A DNA stretch of 32,822 nucleotides from an uncultured Bacteroidota bacterium (GCA_903887005.1 CAISOH010000446.1:1-32822); one strand, 5' to 3'. Counted from the first letter of the stretch, positions 1 through 7,814 are shown. The notes: generated from the letters alone by a model not told the origin. Program-made: numbers and translations.

Positions 1-1
1 C

Positions 2-124
2 GCAATATCGCAGGACAGGATAGATAAAGTGCAAGAAAAGCTCAACAACAGGCCTAGAAAAAAGAACAATTTTACCTCACCAATTAAATTGCTAAATTTA
101 CATAACGTTGCATTTGCTGCTTGA
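2..124 (+). CDS. IS30-family transposase, C-terminal end (partial)
   Basis: An open frame enters from the left edge of the window and stops at TGA 122-124, giving the last 40 residues of a protein. The tail contains QEKLNNRPRKK followed by a few residues and ends in NVAFAA. From memory of the family, IS30 transposases of Bacteroidota end in just this way: a helix with 'VQ.KLNNRPRK', then a short proline-containing stretch and 'VAF' at the terminus. The DDE catalytic core would lie to the left of the window and cannot be judged. The insertion sequence must end shortly after the stop codon, because by about base 145 the DNA already reads as part of an unrelated minus-strand gene. I could not identify the terminal inverted repeat without the other end. 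Confidence 0.75.
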   Translation, partial: AISQDRIDKVQEKLNNRPRKKNNFTSPIKLLNLHNVAFAA

Positions 125-304
125 ATTCAGCCCTACCCCTATTTGCCCAATGCAGAAAATAAACATCCATGTTATCATATCCACCCTGGTTTCTTTTATT
201 TCTTTCGTTAATCTTAAGTCTAACTGGATTATTTCTTTATCAATATTATTGTCTAACGCCTTGAAATCATCTTTCCACAGGCTTTTATGTTCAATTGCAT
301 TCAT
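98..304 (-). pseudogene. Truncated coiled-coil/membrane protein (DUF1640-like), cut by the IS30 end
   Basis: The 68-codon frame starts at ATG 302-304. It encodes a charged, probably helical part (KEIIQLDLRLTKEIKETRVDM) and then the start of a membrane segment, ITWMFIFCIGQIGV. Small Bacteroidota proteins of the DUF1640/CCDC90-like type carry this order of coiled coil and 'WMFIFWIGQIG' followed by a full hydrophobic helix. Here the helix breaks off after GQIGVG and the last dozen residues (LNSSSKCNVM) are polar. The reading frame also overlaps the 3' end of the transposase on the other strand. I infer that the insertion removed the natural C-terminus. The family assignment is from motif memory only. 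The frame may be unexpressed. Confidence 0.45.
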
Positions 305-403
305 AAACCGGCATTAATTGGCAAAGTTCATTTTCAGTATAAATACAAGGTTACTAAATTTAAAAATACGAAAAATAAAATTCAATTTACACACAAATTG
401 AGC

Positions 404-421
404 TCCCGATAGCTATCGGGA
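404..421. repeat. 18-bp perfect palindrome TCCCGATAGCTATCGGGA
   Basis: TCCCGATAGCTATCGGGA is its own reverse complement over all 18 bases. It stands alone, 46 bases before the rhomboid start codon. A palindrome of this sequence is, from memory, frequent between genes in Bacteroidota genomes. It has no loop, so it is as likely to be a protein-binding or dispersed repeat site as an RNA hairpin. Confidence 0.6.
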
Positions 422-455
422 AGCAATTAAGCCATTGAGCAATTAAACATTTAGT

Positions 456-463
456 TATTTTTG
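456..463 (+). promoter_or_regulatory. -7 box TATTTTTG before the rhomboid gene
   Basis: TATTTTTG matches the Bacteroidota -7 consensus TAnnTTTG. It ends four bases before the ATG at 468, so transcription starting the usual few bases downstream would begin at or very near the start codon. No clear upstream TTTG box is present at the expected distance. The same box-to-ATG distance is seen at gpmI. Confidence 0.4.
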
Positions 464-467
464 CGTC

Positions 468-1316
468 ATGACACATTTCAGGCCCGGCGGGTTCCAGGCA
501 TTCCCCAATATTGTAAAGAACCTTATCATCATCAATGTATTGATGGTTTTATTGCAATTCGCATTTATAAGGTTGGGCATTAATCTCGATACCTACCTGG
601 CGCTGCATTACTGGACATCGCCACAGTTTCGTTGGTGGCAGTTGTTTACGCATATGTTCATGCACGGCGATCCGATGGATGTGCAGGCCACTATAATGCA
701 TATATTTTTCAACATGTACGCCCTGTGGATGTTTGGAAGGATACTGGAAAACGTATGGGGCCCCCAAAGGTTTTTGATCTTTTATCTTGTCTGTGGCCTA
801 GGAGCTGCATTATGTCATATGTCGGTGCTCTCTATAGAATATACCAGCTTTCACAATGCATTCATGCACTACCAGGAAAATCCCAATTTCGTAAATTATG
901 CCCAGTTCATCCGCCACCACAACAATCTGGATAAAGTAGAACCATTCAATAATATTATGAATTTCTGGTCGTCCAATAAAGAATGCGGTAATTGTGTAAC
1001 AGAGTCAATACGGTTACTTAACGAGCAATATTCGATGATGATCAATGAACCTACCGTAGGCGCTTCCGGGGCTGTTTTTGGGTTGCTGTTCGCATTCGGG
1101 TATTTATTTCCTAATACCGAACTATATATCATTTTCATTCCTATCCCCATTAAGGCAAAATGGATAGTTACCGCTTATGGATTAATAGAACTGACCCAGG
1201 GCCTTAATAATTCAGCAGGCGATAATATCGCCCATTTCGCCCACCTTGGCGGCATGTTATTTGCTTTCATATTGTTAAGAATATGGAAGAAAAATAACCG
1301 CAACGATTTTTATTAA
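468..1316 (+). CDS. Rhomboid family intramembrane serine protease
   Basis: This 282-residue polytopic membrane protein carries the rhomboid signature: GASG at 198-201 with the nucleophile Ser200, and the second catalytic residue His259 in AHLGG. An HGDPMDVQATIMHIFFNMYALWMFG stretch, here written only in part, corresponds to the conserved first-loop and TM2 region with its histidine and asparagine. Rhomboids cut transmembrane helices of substrate proteins inside the lipid bilayer. Between about residues 112 and 192 there is a long polar insert with two cysteines close together (CGNC), before the TM helix that carries Ser200. An insert at this place is common in Bacteroidota rhomboids. A second rhomboid-like gene follows after 13 bases, so the two are probably co-transcribed and may work as a pair. 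The substrate is unknown. Confidence 0.9.
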   Translation: MTHFRPGGFQAFPNIVKNLIIINVLMVLLQFAFIRLGINLDTYLALHYWTSPQFRWWQLFTHMFMHGDPMDVQATIMHIFFNMYALWMFGRILENVWGPQRFLIFYLVCGLGAALCHMSVLSIEYTSFHNAFMHYQENPNFVNYAQFIRHHNNLDKVEPFNNIMNFWSSNKECGNCVTESIRLLNEQYSMMINEPTVGASGAVFGLLFAFGYLFPNTELYIIFIPIPIKAKWIVTAYGLIELTQGLNNSAGDNIAHFAHLGGMLFAFILLRIWKKNNRNDFY

Positions 1317-1329
1317 TAACTTTAGGCGG

Positions 1330-2241
1330 ATGAATACAGGACGCAAAAGATCAGCTTTATCATACATACCCGGTTATGCAAATAATGCGGTATTGCAGTT
1401 AATTATCTTCTCTGCGGTTGCTTATGTAATACTTTCCCTTATATGGGCCGTGATGATGCTGGTTTATCAGAGCGACGCCAATTTCAATCAATATTTCATA
1501 CCCAATCTTGCCTTGCCTGCAATCGCCGTTTTCAAGGGCCATTGGTGGACAATATTCACTTACGGATGGCTTCAGTACCCGCATGGTTTTTGGGAAATGC
1601 TGAGTAATATGGTATGGCTTTATTGTTTCGGCTCGGTGGTGCAGATGCTGGTAGGGCCTAAACAAGTAATACCATTGTATGCCTATAGCCTGCTTATCGG
1701 CGGCATATTATATTTGCTCGCTCAATTATTACCCGGCGAATTAGGGAAACCTCCGCACACAATAGGTTTGTTTGGCCCGCGCGCCGGACTCATTGCTATG
1801 GCTGCCGCTGCTGTTACGCTTACACCCAAATACAGGTTTTATCTCACGGAAACATTCAGCATACCCCTGATAGTGTTAGCAGGCATATTTGGCGCATTAA
1901 TGTTAATTGGTTCGGGTTTTTTCTTACCGGTTATCATAATGCTCCTTGGCGGGGGCCTCACCGGTTATGGTTATATTAGGCTCCTGCAGGCAGGCTACAG
2001 GCCAGGCCAATGGATGTACCAGGTTACAGAGGCAATAGCCGGAATAGTAACTCCAAATGAAAACGCCTCATGGAAAAATAACAACAGAAAGAGAAATGAA
2101 GCGCTCAAAAAAACATACGAACCTAAAACCGGCATCTCGCAAAAACGCATAGACGAAATACTTGATAAAATACTCCAGAAGGGCTATAATTCACTTACTC
2201 CGGAAGAAAAAGATACACTCATGAAGGCGGGGAAGGAGTAA
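1330..2241 (+). CDS. Rhomboid-like protein lacking the catalytic residues, with DUF6576-like tail
   Basis: This 303-residue protein has the membrane topology of a rhomboid (WWTIFTYGWLQ, a WEMLSNMVWLYCFG helix, several glycine-rich helices). The nucleophile motif GxSG is replaced by GPRAG at 149-153, and the AHLGG histidine motif is replaced by IMLLGGG. Neither the serine nor the histidine is present, so it should be proteolytically inactive. After the last helix there is a charged region and a short C-terminal module (SQKRIDEILDKILQKGYNSL) typical of DUF6576, which Bacteroidota rhomboids often carry. Inactive rhomboids in other organisms act as chaperones or sorting factors. A role in binding substrates for, or regulating, the upstream protease is an inference from operon position only. 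Confidence 0.85.
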   Translation: MNTGRKRSALSYIPGYANNAVLQLIIFSAVAYVILSLIWAVMMLVYQSDANFNQYFIPNLALPAIAVFKGHWWTIFTYGWLQYPHGFWEMLSNMVWLYCFGSVVQMLVGPKQVIPLYAYSLLIGGILYLLAQLLPGELGKPPHTIGLFGPRAGLIAMAAAAVTLTPKYRFYLTETFSIPLIVLAGIFGALMLIGSGFFLPVIIMLLGGGLTGYGYIRLLQAGYRPGQWMYQVTEAIAGIVTPNENASWKNNNRKRNEALKKTYEPKTGISQKRIDEILDKILQKGYNSLTPEEKDTLMKAGKE

Positions 2242-2335
2242 TTAATTGTTTTTGCCTTTTTACGAGTTTACATTTTGTACCTCCATCTTTTTTAAAAAAA
2301 ATCAGCAATCAAAGTGAATAATCCCAAATATTCAT

Positions 2336-2343
2336 TAAGTTTG
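2336..2343 (+). promoter_or_regulatory. -7 box TAAGTTTG before the Cys-rich leader ORF
   Basis: TAAGTTTG fits TAnnTTTG exactly. Transcription would begin around 2350, about ten bases before the ATG of the small ORF at 2361. No clear -33 TTTG was found at the right distance. The position relative to the ORF supports the view that the ORF lies at the very 5' end of the cysS transcript. Confidence 0.45.
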
Positions 2344-2360
2344 TTTCAAATTATACTTTC

Positions 2361-2453
2361 ATGTCACAGCACAGGATTGTTGGAAAAAATCTACGGGCAT
2401 TTGCACAATTCATAGTTCAGCACGATGGTTGTTGTTTCTGCTGTTGTAACTAA
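2361..2453 (+). CDS. Candidate cysteine leader peptide upstream of cysS (30 aa)
   Basis: A short frame, ATG 2361 to TAA 2451, encodes 30 residues. It starts MSQHRIVGKNLRAF and ends DGCCFCCCN. Five of the last seven residues are cysteine, encoded by TGT TGT TTC TGC TGT TGT at 2430-2447. Cysteine is otherwise rare, and the next gene encodes cysteinyl-tRNA synthetase. Leader peptides rich in the amino acid that the downstream gene handles are the sensors of ribosome-mediated attenuation: low charged tRNA-Cys stalls the ribosome on the Cys codons. A TAnnTTTG box lies just before it, and self-complementary segments begin at its stop codon. I infer a cysteine-responsive leader. The peptide itself probably has no function. 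The N-terminal half looks basic and may be conserved, which I cannot test. Confidence 0.6.
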   Translation: MSQHRIVGKNLRAFAQFIVQHDGCCFCCCN

Positions 2454-2581
2454 GTACCTCCTTTGTTGCCTACTGATATGTTGTTAAAACAAAGGCTGCA
2501 TTCATAATATATTCTTCCCGGTACTTTATCCGTTTCTTTTTAACTTATTTTTGCATCCGTTTAAGCGTTTCCTCACGGGAA
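2452..2581 (+). promoter_or_regulatory. Candidate attenuator region between leader ORF and cysS
   Basis: Three complementary segment pairs are visible. AAGTACC (2452-2458) pairs perfectly with GGTACTT (2520-2526). Inside it, CCTTTGTT (2460-2467) pairs with AACAAAGG (2488-2495). TTCCCG (2515-2520) can instead pair with CGGGAA (2576-2581), which competes with the outer stem at base 2520. The first arms begin at the leader stop codon, so a ribosome finishing the leader would cover them, while one stalled on the Cys codons would leave most of them free. There is no obvious U-run after either stem, so a classical intrinsic terminator is not shown. Rho-dependent or translational control is possible. 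The folding was judged by eye. Confidence 0.35.
2546..2553 (+). promoter_or_regulatory. Second -7 box TATTTTTG closer to cysS
   Basis: TATTTTTG matches TAnnTTTG and lies 56 bases before the cysS ATG. If used, it would give a leader-free basal transcript of cysS next to the regulated longer one. The upstream -33 position has only TTTA. Confidence 0.35.
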
Positions 2582-2609
2582 CCGTTTCAAACACAATTTT
2601 GAACTAATT

Positions 2610-4103
2610 ATGTCAGAACTTCATTTTTATAATTCTTATACACGCCGTAAGGAAAAGTTTGAATCTATAACACCGGGTTATGCCGGTTTATATGTCTGCG
2701 GCCCTACCGTTTCCGGCGAGAGCCACCTGGGACATGCCCGCCCTTACATTACTTTCGATGTGGTGCAGCGCTACCTGAAACATCTCGGCTATAAAGTGCG
2801 GTATGTACGCAATATCACCGATGCAGGCCACTTTGAAGAAGAAGGCCGCGAAGCAACCGATAAAGTAGATGAAAAGGCCAAGCTCGAAAAGCTGGAACCT
2901 ATGGAACTGGTACAAAAATATACCAATCTGTACCACTGGGGTATGCATCTTTTTAATTGCGAAGACCCTGCTATAGAGCCAACCGCCACAGGCCATATCA
3001 TAGAGCAGATAAGCATGATCGAAACGATCATTGAAAAAGGTTATGCCTATGAAGTAAACGGCTCCGTCTATTTCGATGTTAAGAAATACGCCGGAAATTA
3101 TCCTTACGGCAAGCTATCGGGTCGTGTATTAGACGATCAGCTTGAAACTTCCCGTGATCTGGACGGACAGGATGAAAAACGCAATAAGGCTGATTTTGCA
3201 CTCTGGAAAAATGCTCCGCCGGAACATATCATGCGCTGGAAAAGCCCATGGGGAGATGGCTTTCCGGGCTGGCACATTGAATGCTCTGCCATGAGCAGTA
3301 AGTACCTCGGCGAAACATTTGATATTCACGGTGGCGGAATGGACCTGCAGTTCCCGCACCATGAAAGCGAGATTGCCCAGAGCACCATAGCCCACGGCCA
3401 TCCGCCGGTTCGCTACTGGATACACAACAATATGATCACCATCAACGGTAAGAAGATGGGCAAGAGCTATAACAATGTGATAAAACTGTCTGAGTTGTTT
3501 AGCGGCAATCATCCCATATTAGAGCAGGCATATCATCCTATGGTTGTCCGTTTTTATATTTTACAAACCCACTACCGCAGCACCCTCGACTTTTCAAATG
3601 AAGCGCTGCAAGCATCAGAGCGGGCTATACGAAGGCTTTGGGAAGCATATGAATTACTTCAGAAGCTCAACCATCCCGGCAACACCGAAGCGCAGGATAA
3701 AACCCTTGACCAGCAGGTAGTGGCCTGGTGCAATGAATTATCAGACTTCATGAATGATGATTTCAACACAGCCAAAGTAATTGGTAACCTTTTTGAACTC
3801 GCACCGGTAATAAATGGCATAAAAGGTGGCCAGGTTGCTGCCGGTGCGCTTTCCTCAGGTACATTTGCCATGCTGAAAGATACCTTTAAAATTTTTCTTG
3901 AAGATATCCTTGGTATGCAGCCGCTCCAGGCGCAGCAAAGCAACAACCTGGATAATGTGCTTTCCATATTGATAGAAATCAGGAAAGACGCCAAAAAAAG
4001 AAAAGACTTCGCCACCAGCGACCAGATAAGAAACAAGCTTGCGGAAGGCGGGATTTTGCTAAAGGATGAAAAGGATGGAAGTATGAGTTATACGATTGAA
4101 TGA
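2610..4103 (+). CDS. cysS: Cysteinyl-tRNA synthetase
   Basis: CysS attaches cysteine to tRNA-Cys, a cytosolic class I aminoacyl-tRNA synthetase reaction using ATP. The protein has 497 residues, close to the family length. Visible features: Cys30 in YVCGPTV (zinc ligand position), the HIGH-type motif HLGH at 39-42, the HIECSAMS segment with a further zinc-binding cysteine, [18 protein letters not shown], and the KMSKS-type motif KMGKS at 282-286. The C-terminal part has the helical DALR-like domain and ends in a short lysine-rich region. It is preceded by the Cys-rich leader ORF and a 156-base region with possible secondary structure. The stop codon is 12 bases from the darT start, so darTG may be read by the same transcript. 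Confidence 0.97.
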   Translation: MSELHFYNSYTRRKEKFESITPGYAGLYVCGPTVSGESHLGHARPYITFDVVQRYLKHLGYKVRYVRNITDAGHFEEEGREATDKVDEKAKLEKLEPMELVQKYTNLYHWGMHLFNCEDPAIEPTATGHIIEQISMIETIIEKGYAYEVNGSVYFDVKKYAGNYPYGKLSGRVLDDQLETSRDLDGQDEKRNKADFALWKNAPPEHIMRWKSPWGDGFPGWHIECSAMSSKYLGETFDIHGGGMDLQFPHHESEIAQSTIAHGHPPVRYWIHNNMITINGKKMGKSYNNVIKLSELFSGNHPILEQAYHPMVVRFYILQTHYRSTLDFSNEALQASERAIRRLWEAYELLQKLNHPGNTEAQDKTLDQQVVAWCNELSDFMNDDFNTAKVIGNLFELAPVINGIKGGQVAAGALSSGTFAMLKDTFKIFLEDILGMQPLQAQQSNNLDNVLSILIEIRKDAKKRKDFATSDQIRNKLAEGGILLKDEKDGSMSYTIE

Positions 4104-4115
4104 TAAGAAAATGCA

Positions 4116-4736
4116 ATGACTGACCTGAATAAAATTTATCTTTTCAGGATGACGCATATTGATAATATACCGCACATCTTAAAGTGCGGTATTACACATG
4201 TATCATCACCCAACTGTAATAAGCAATACATACCAATTGGTGATAGTAGTCTTATAAACAGCAGGGCAGGATTTATTATGCCAAACGGGAAAAAAATAGG
4301 AACTTATATACCTTTCTATTTTTGGGGCAGGATGCCAATGCTGTATGTAATCCAGAAAGGATTCAATAACGTTGCAGTCACAAACCCTGAAAATATTGTA
4401 TATTGTGTACTTACTATAGCTAAAGTTATTGAACATAAACTGGAATTTGTTTTTACAAATGGCCATGCGGTAGATCAGTATAGCGATTTTTTTGGGATAA
4501 CCGATATTGCCCAAATTGAAAATATTGTAGATTTTAATGCAGTCAAAACACAATATTGGAAAAACGACAATGACCTCGATTTGAAACGAAGAAAAGAAGC
4601 AGAATTTTTAATTGGATGCGATATTCCTGTTACTGCAATTGCAGGTTATATTGTTTATAGTGAAAACGCTTGTGTTAAATTGCAGCAAATGGGTGTTAAA
4701 AATGAAATCAGAATAAATAATAATTTTTACTTTTAG
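4116..4736 (+). CDS. darT: DarT-type DNA thymidine ADP-ribosyltransferase toxin
   Basis: The 206-residue protein fits the DarT family (DUF4433), which uses NAD+ to ADP-ribosylate thymidine in single-stranded DNA and so blocks replication. It has the N-terminal motif LFRMTHIDNIPHIL at 9-22, YIPFYFWGRMPML around 64-76 with Arg72, FTNGHA with His117, and RRKEAEFL at 158-165, where Glu163 matches the catalytic glutamate. The order toxin then antitoxin with a 6-base gap is the normal darTG layout. Base composition is visibly more AT-rich than in cysS just before it, which suggests later acquisition. DarTG systems act as toxin-antitoxin modules and as phage defence. All key residues appear to be present, so the toxin should be active. 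Confidence 0.9.
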   Translation: MTDLNKIYLFRMTHIDNIPHILKCGITHVSSPNCNKQYIPIGDSSLINSRAGFIMPNGKKIGTYIPFYFWGRMPMLYVIQKGFNNVAVTNPENIVYCVLTIAKVIEHKLEFVFTNGHAVDQYSDFFGITDIAQIENIVDFNAVKTQYWKNDNDLDLKRRKEAEFLIGCDIPVTAIAGYIVYSENACVKLQQMGVKNEIRINNNFYF

Positions 4737-4742
4737 GAAGCC

Positions 4743-5789
4743 ATGATAAAATATGTAACAGGCGATTTATTGATGAGCAATGCACAAGCCCTTGTAAATA
4801 CCGTAAACACGGTAGGTATTATGGGCAAAGGAATCGCATTGCAATTTAAAAATACATTTCCTGATAATTATAAACAATACCTAAAAGCCTGTAAAGAAAA
4901 GTCATTTCAGGTAGGCAGTCTTTTTGTAACAATAGATGATTCATTACACTCCGGTCAAAAGATAATTATCAATTTTCCAACAAAAACAGATTGGCGGAAA
5001 CCATCAGAGTATAGTTATATTGAAAATGGTTTGAAAGAACTGGCAAAGGTGATTAAAGAACGGAATATCAAATCAATTGCCATACCGCCGTTAGGCGCAG
5101 GAAATGGTGGCCTTGAATGGAATAAGGTTAAACATTTAATCGAACTTTATTTAGCTGATATTGATTGTGATATTTCCATTTATCAACCAAATTATATAAT
5201 ACAGGAAGCATTAAAAAAAGAACGTGTAAAGCTTACCCCTGCAAGGGCAATGTTGCTTGCAGTACTATTTGACCTTGTAAAAAACGGAGAATTCGTGTCG
5301 GAATTTGCGGCGGAAAAGATTGCTTATTTCCTGCAACGTTTCGGAGCCAAAACAATCTTTAACCTGGATTTCCAGCCAAACTTCTACGGCCCGTATTCAG
5401 GCAAGGTAAAACATGTACTTTATTACCTGAATGGCAGCTATATAAGCGGTTATGGCGCTAAAGATAAAAAGCCCTTTGAAGAACTTAGTTTAATGATGGA
5501 TGCGGAGTCAGATGTAATTGCTTTTCTCAATGGCCCGGGGCATAATGAATATAAACTGATAGTCGAAAAGACAAAAACTTTCTTATTTGGTAACTATTCC
5601 TACTTCGCTTTGGAATTACTCTCTACAATTGATTATATCATGCAAACTGAAAAAATAAATTCTCTTGATAAAATCCAGGCAAAATTGATCAGTTGGAGCG
5701 ACCGTAAGAAAACACTTTTTTCAAATCAGAAATTTGTGTCCATCGCATTACAGAACTTGCAAAAAAATAATCTTTGTGAAAAGAACTAA
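4743..5789 (+). CDS. darG: DarG antitoxin: macrodomain DNA ADP-ribosylglycohydrolase with C-terminal toxin-binding domain
   Basis: DarG removes ADP-ribose from thymidine and also binds DarT. The N-terminal macrodomain (about 1-155) shows ITYVTGDLL-like start MIKYVTGDLL, VNTVNTVGIMGKGIALQFK at 18-36, FPTK with Lys81 at the catalytic lysine position of the family, and the glycine-rich loop GAGNGGLEW at 118-126. The C-terminal half (LTPARAMLLAVLFDLV onward) corresponds to the second domain of full-length DarG, which in known examples blocks the toxin directly. Length (348) is normal. It lies 6 bases after darT. Its 3' end overlaps or abuts a small ORF of unknown function, so the operon probably continues. 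Confidence 0.9.
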   Translation: MIKYVTGDLLMSNAQALVNTVNTVGIMGKGIALQFKNTFPDNYKQYLKACKEKSFQVGSLFVTIDDSLHSGQKIIINFPTKTDWRKPSEYSYIENGLKELAKVIKERNIKSIAIPPLGAGNGGLEWNKVKHLIELYLADIDCDISIYQPNYIIQEALKKERVKLTPARAMLLAVLFDLVKNGEFVSEFAAEKIAYFLQRFGAKTIFNLDFQPNFYGPYSGKVKHVLYYLNGSYISGYGAKDKKPFEELSLMMDAESDVIAFLNGPGHNEYKLIVEKTKTFLFGNYSYFALELLSTIDYIMQTEKINSLDKIQAKLISWSDRKKTLFSNQKFVSIALQNLQKNNLCEKN

Positions 5790-5946
5790 ATTCCCTGAAG
5801 ATTACATGGATCATCTTAAAATTAAAAATGCGGAAAAAGATGCAAATTTTGTGGCTTGGACAGATGTAAAGGCAAAACTTGATAAAGTGCATGGACTCAA
5901 CTCAACAGAGCTTTCTACATCTCTGAAAGCAAAGGTGAAAAAATGA
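5776..5946 (+). CDS. Small hypothetical protein between darG and the ABC exporter
   Basis: A frame of about 56 codons from GTG 5776 (46 codons from ATG 5806) ends at TGA 5944-5946, which overlaps the ABC exporter start in an ATGA arrangement. From the internal methionine the product begins MDHLKIKNAEKDANFVAWTD, is lysine-rich and ends KAKVKK. I do not recognise it. The 4-base stop/start overlap suggests translational coupling to the exporter, and the GTG start would overlap the darG end. The AWTDVKAKLDKVHGL segment looks helical. It could be a small antitoxin-like or accessory protein, or chance coding. The start is uncertain: an ATG at 5734 is also in frame but would overlap darG by 56 bases. 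Confidence 0.45.
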   Translation: MKRTKFPEDYMDHLKIKNAEKDANFVAWTDVKAKLDKVHGLNSTELSTSLKAKVKK

Positions 5947-7763
5947 AAAAAATATCACGTCTCCTAAAATACCTCGCAGAATATAAAGGCAAAATTGCCC
6001 TTTATTTTACTGCAAACCTGTTGAGTATTTTATTCGGGCTGCTTTCATATACGATGCTCATCCCTGTTCTTAATGTATTGTTTGGAACTAAGGATACAAA
6101 ACCAATTCCTGTAGTTACCGGTAAACCTGTAACAATCGGACTTATTCAGCAGGCCACTGATTATTTTAAAAACTTTATTCAGCACCAGGACAGGCTCACT
6201 GCATTAGCTTATATATGCGTTACGGTAGTGGTTTTTACTATCCTGAAAAACCTCTTTCTGTACTTCGCTCTTTATACGCTCAACCCGCTCCGAAATGCAG
6301 TGCTTCGCAGGTTACGCGATGAAATGTTTACGAAAACTTTATCCCTGCCAATTGGGTTTTTTACCGAAGAAAGAAAAGGCGACCTCATATCGCGCATGAC
6401 AAACGATATCAACGAAGTGGAACTATCTATAATGGGCGTCCTTGAAGTATTTATCCGCGAGCCGTTAACCATACTTTTCTACCTCGGCTCCATGATATAC
6501 ATAAACTATAAACTTACCCTGGTACTGGTGTTTTTCTTACCCATATCAGGACTGATAATCGGCAGGATAAGCAAGTCGCTCAGAAAGTCGTCTAATATTG
6601 CACAAGAGCAGTTGGGCAGTATGCTCGGTATTATAGACGAAACATTAGTAGGTATGCGGGTATTAAAAGCATTCAATGCTGAAAATCACCAGCATCTTCG
6701 GTTCATGAAGTTCAATAATACCTTGTTCCGTACCCGTAACCGGATTGCGGCGCGCCGCGAACTGGCATCGCCCATGTCTGAAACAATGGGTATCATAGTG
6801 GTAAGTATTATTTTATGGTTTGGTGGTAAAATGGTATTTGCCGGTAACGGTTTTGACGGGGCTACCTTCATAGGTTATATAGTTTTATTTACCCAGATCA
6901 TTAACCCATTCAAAAGCCTTTCATCGGCATTTTATAATGTGCAAAAAGGCACATCGGCGCTTGACCGTATTGAACATTTACTGGGTGTTGAAAATACCAT
7001 TAAAGAGTTGCCGGATGCAAAGCCAATCAAATCTTTTAAGCATTTTATAGAATTTAAAAATGTTCAGTTTTCTTACGGCGAAAAGAAGATTCTGGATGGC
7101 ATAAACCTGAAAATAGAGAAAGGGAAAGTGATAGCGCTGGTGGGTACTTCCGGCGCTGGTAAGTCCACGCTCGTTGACCTTATACCAAGGTTTCACGATG
7201 TTTCCGGCGGGGAAATTCTGATTGATGGCATTAACGTTAAAGAATGCAAGCTTGATGACCTCCGCCGCCTCATGGGTGTTGTTAGCCAGGACCCGATACT
7301 GTTTAACGATACTATTTACAGCAACATAACATTGGGAACCGGCGGCGCTACACAGCAACATGTAGAAGAAGCAGCACGCATAGCCCATGCCGATAATTTC
7401 ATAATGCAAAAACCGGAAGGCTATCAGACGGTCGCCGGCGACCGTGGCGCAAGGCTCAGCGGCGGAGAACGCCAGCGTGTTACCATTGCCCGTGCGGTTT
7501 TAAAAAATCCTCCTATCCTGATATTGGATGAAGCTACTTCTTCCCTTGATTCAGAAAGCGAACGCATTGTGCAGGAGGCTATCAACAAGCTGATGGAAAA
7601 CCGTACCTGCATCGTTATTGCCCATCGCCTGTCAACAGTAAAACACGCTGATGAGATCATTGTTATGGAACATGGAAAGATAGTGGAGCGCGGCACTCAT
7701 ACGGCTTTAATAAGTAAAGACGGCATTTACAAACACCTGGTTGACATGCAGCAAGTAAAATAA
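5943..7763 (+). CDS. ABC exporter, MsbA-like, fused permease and ATPase
   Basis: This 606-residue half-transporter has six predicted membrane helices in the first ~330 residues (type I exporter fold, with ERKGDLISRMTNDINEVE in the coupling region) and a C-terminal ATPase. Walker A is GTSGAGKST (401-409), the signature LSGGERQR (505-512), Walker B ILILDEATS (525-533), and the switch histidine lies in IAHRLS (His561). It should work as a homodimer in the inner membrane. MsbA-type members export lipid A or other lipids and drugs, but the substrate cannot be told from sequence. The start codon overlaps the stop of the preceding small ORF. bioD follows 51 bases later. Confidence 0.93.
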   Translation: MKKISRLLKYLAEYKGKIALYFTANLLSILFGLLSYTMLIPVLNVLFGTKDTKPIPVVTGKPVTIGLIQQATDYFKNFIQHQDRLTALAYICVTVVVFTILKNLFLYFALYTLNPLRNAVLRRLRDEMFTKTLSLPIGFFTEERKGDLISRMTNDINEVELSIMGVLEVFIREPLTILFYLGSMIYINYKLTLVLVFFLPISGLIIGRISKSLRKSSNIAQEQLGSMLGIIDETLVGMRVLKAFNAENHQHLRFMKFNNTLFRTRNRIAARRELASPMSETMGIIVVSIILWFGGKMVFAGNGFDGATFIGYIVLFTQIINPFKSLSSAFYNVQKGTSALDRIEHLLGVENTIKELPDAKPIKSFKHFIEFKNVQFSYGEKKILDGINLKIEKGKVIALVGTSGAGKSTLVDLIPRFHDVSGGEILIDGINVKECKLDDLRRLMGVVSQDPILFNDTIYSNITLGTGGATQQHVEEAARIAHADNFIMQKPEGYQTVAGDRGARLSGGERQRVTIARAVLKNPPILILDEATSSLDSESERIVQEAINKLMENRTCIVIAHRLSTVKHADEIIVMEHGKIVERGTHTALISKDGIYKHLVDMQQVK

Positions 7764-7814
7764 AGGATGCAAAAAGCCAGACAATATGATGTGTAAGTTT
7801 TTAGCATTGACAAA

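Noticed and set aside
108-317. Plus-strand frame of 69 codons near the left edge
   Set aside because: It is antisense to the truncated coiled-coil gene, and its hydrophobic content follows from that gene's lysine/isoleucine-rich codons.
2452-2609. T-box or metabolite riboswitch upstream of cysS
   Set aside because: T-boxes are known mainly from Firmicutes and some Actinobacteria. I saw no T-box bulge sequence or specifier-loop layout, and the Cys-rich ORF explains the context better.
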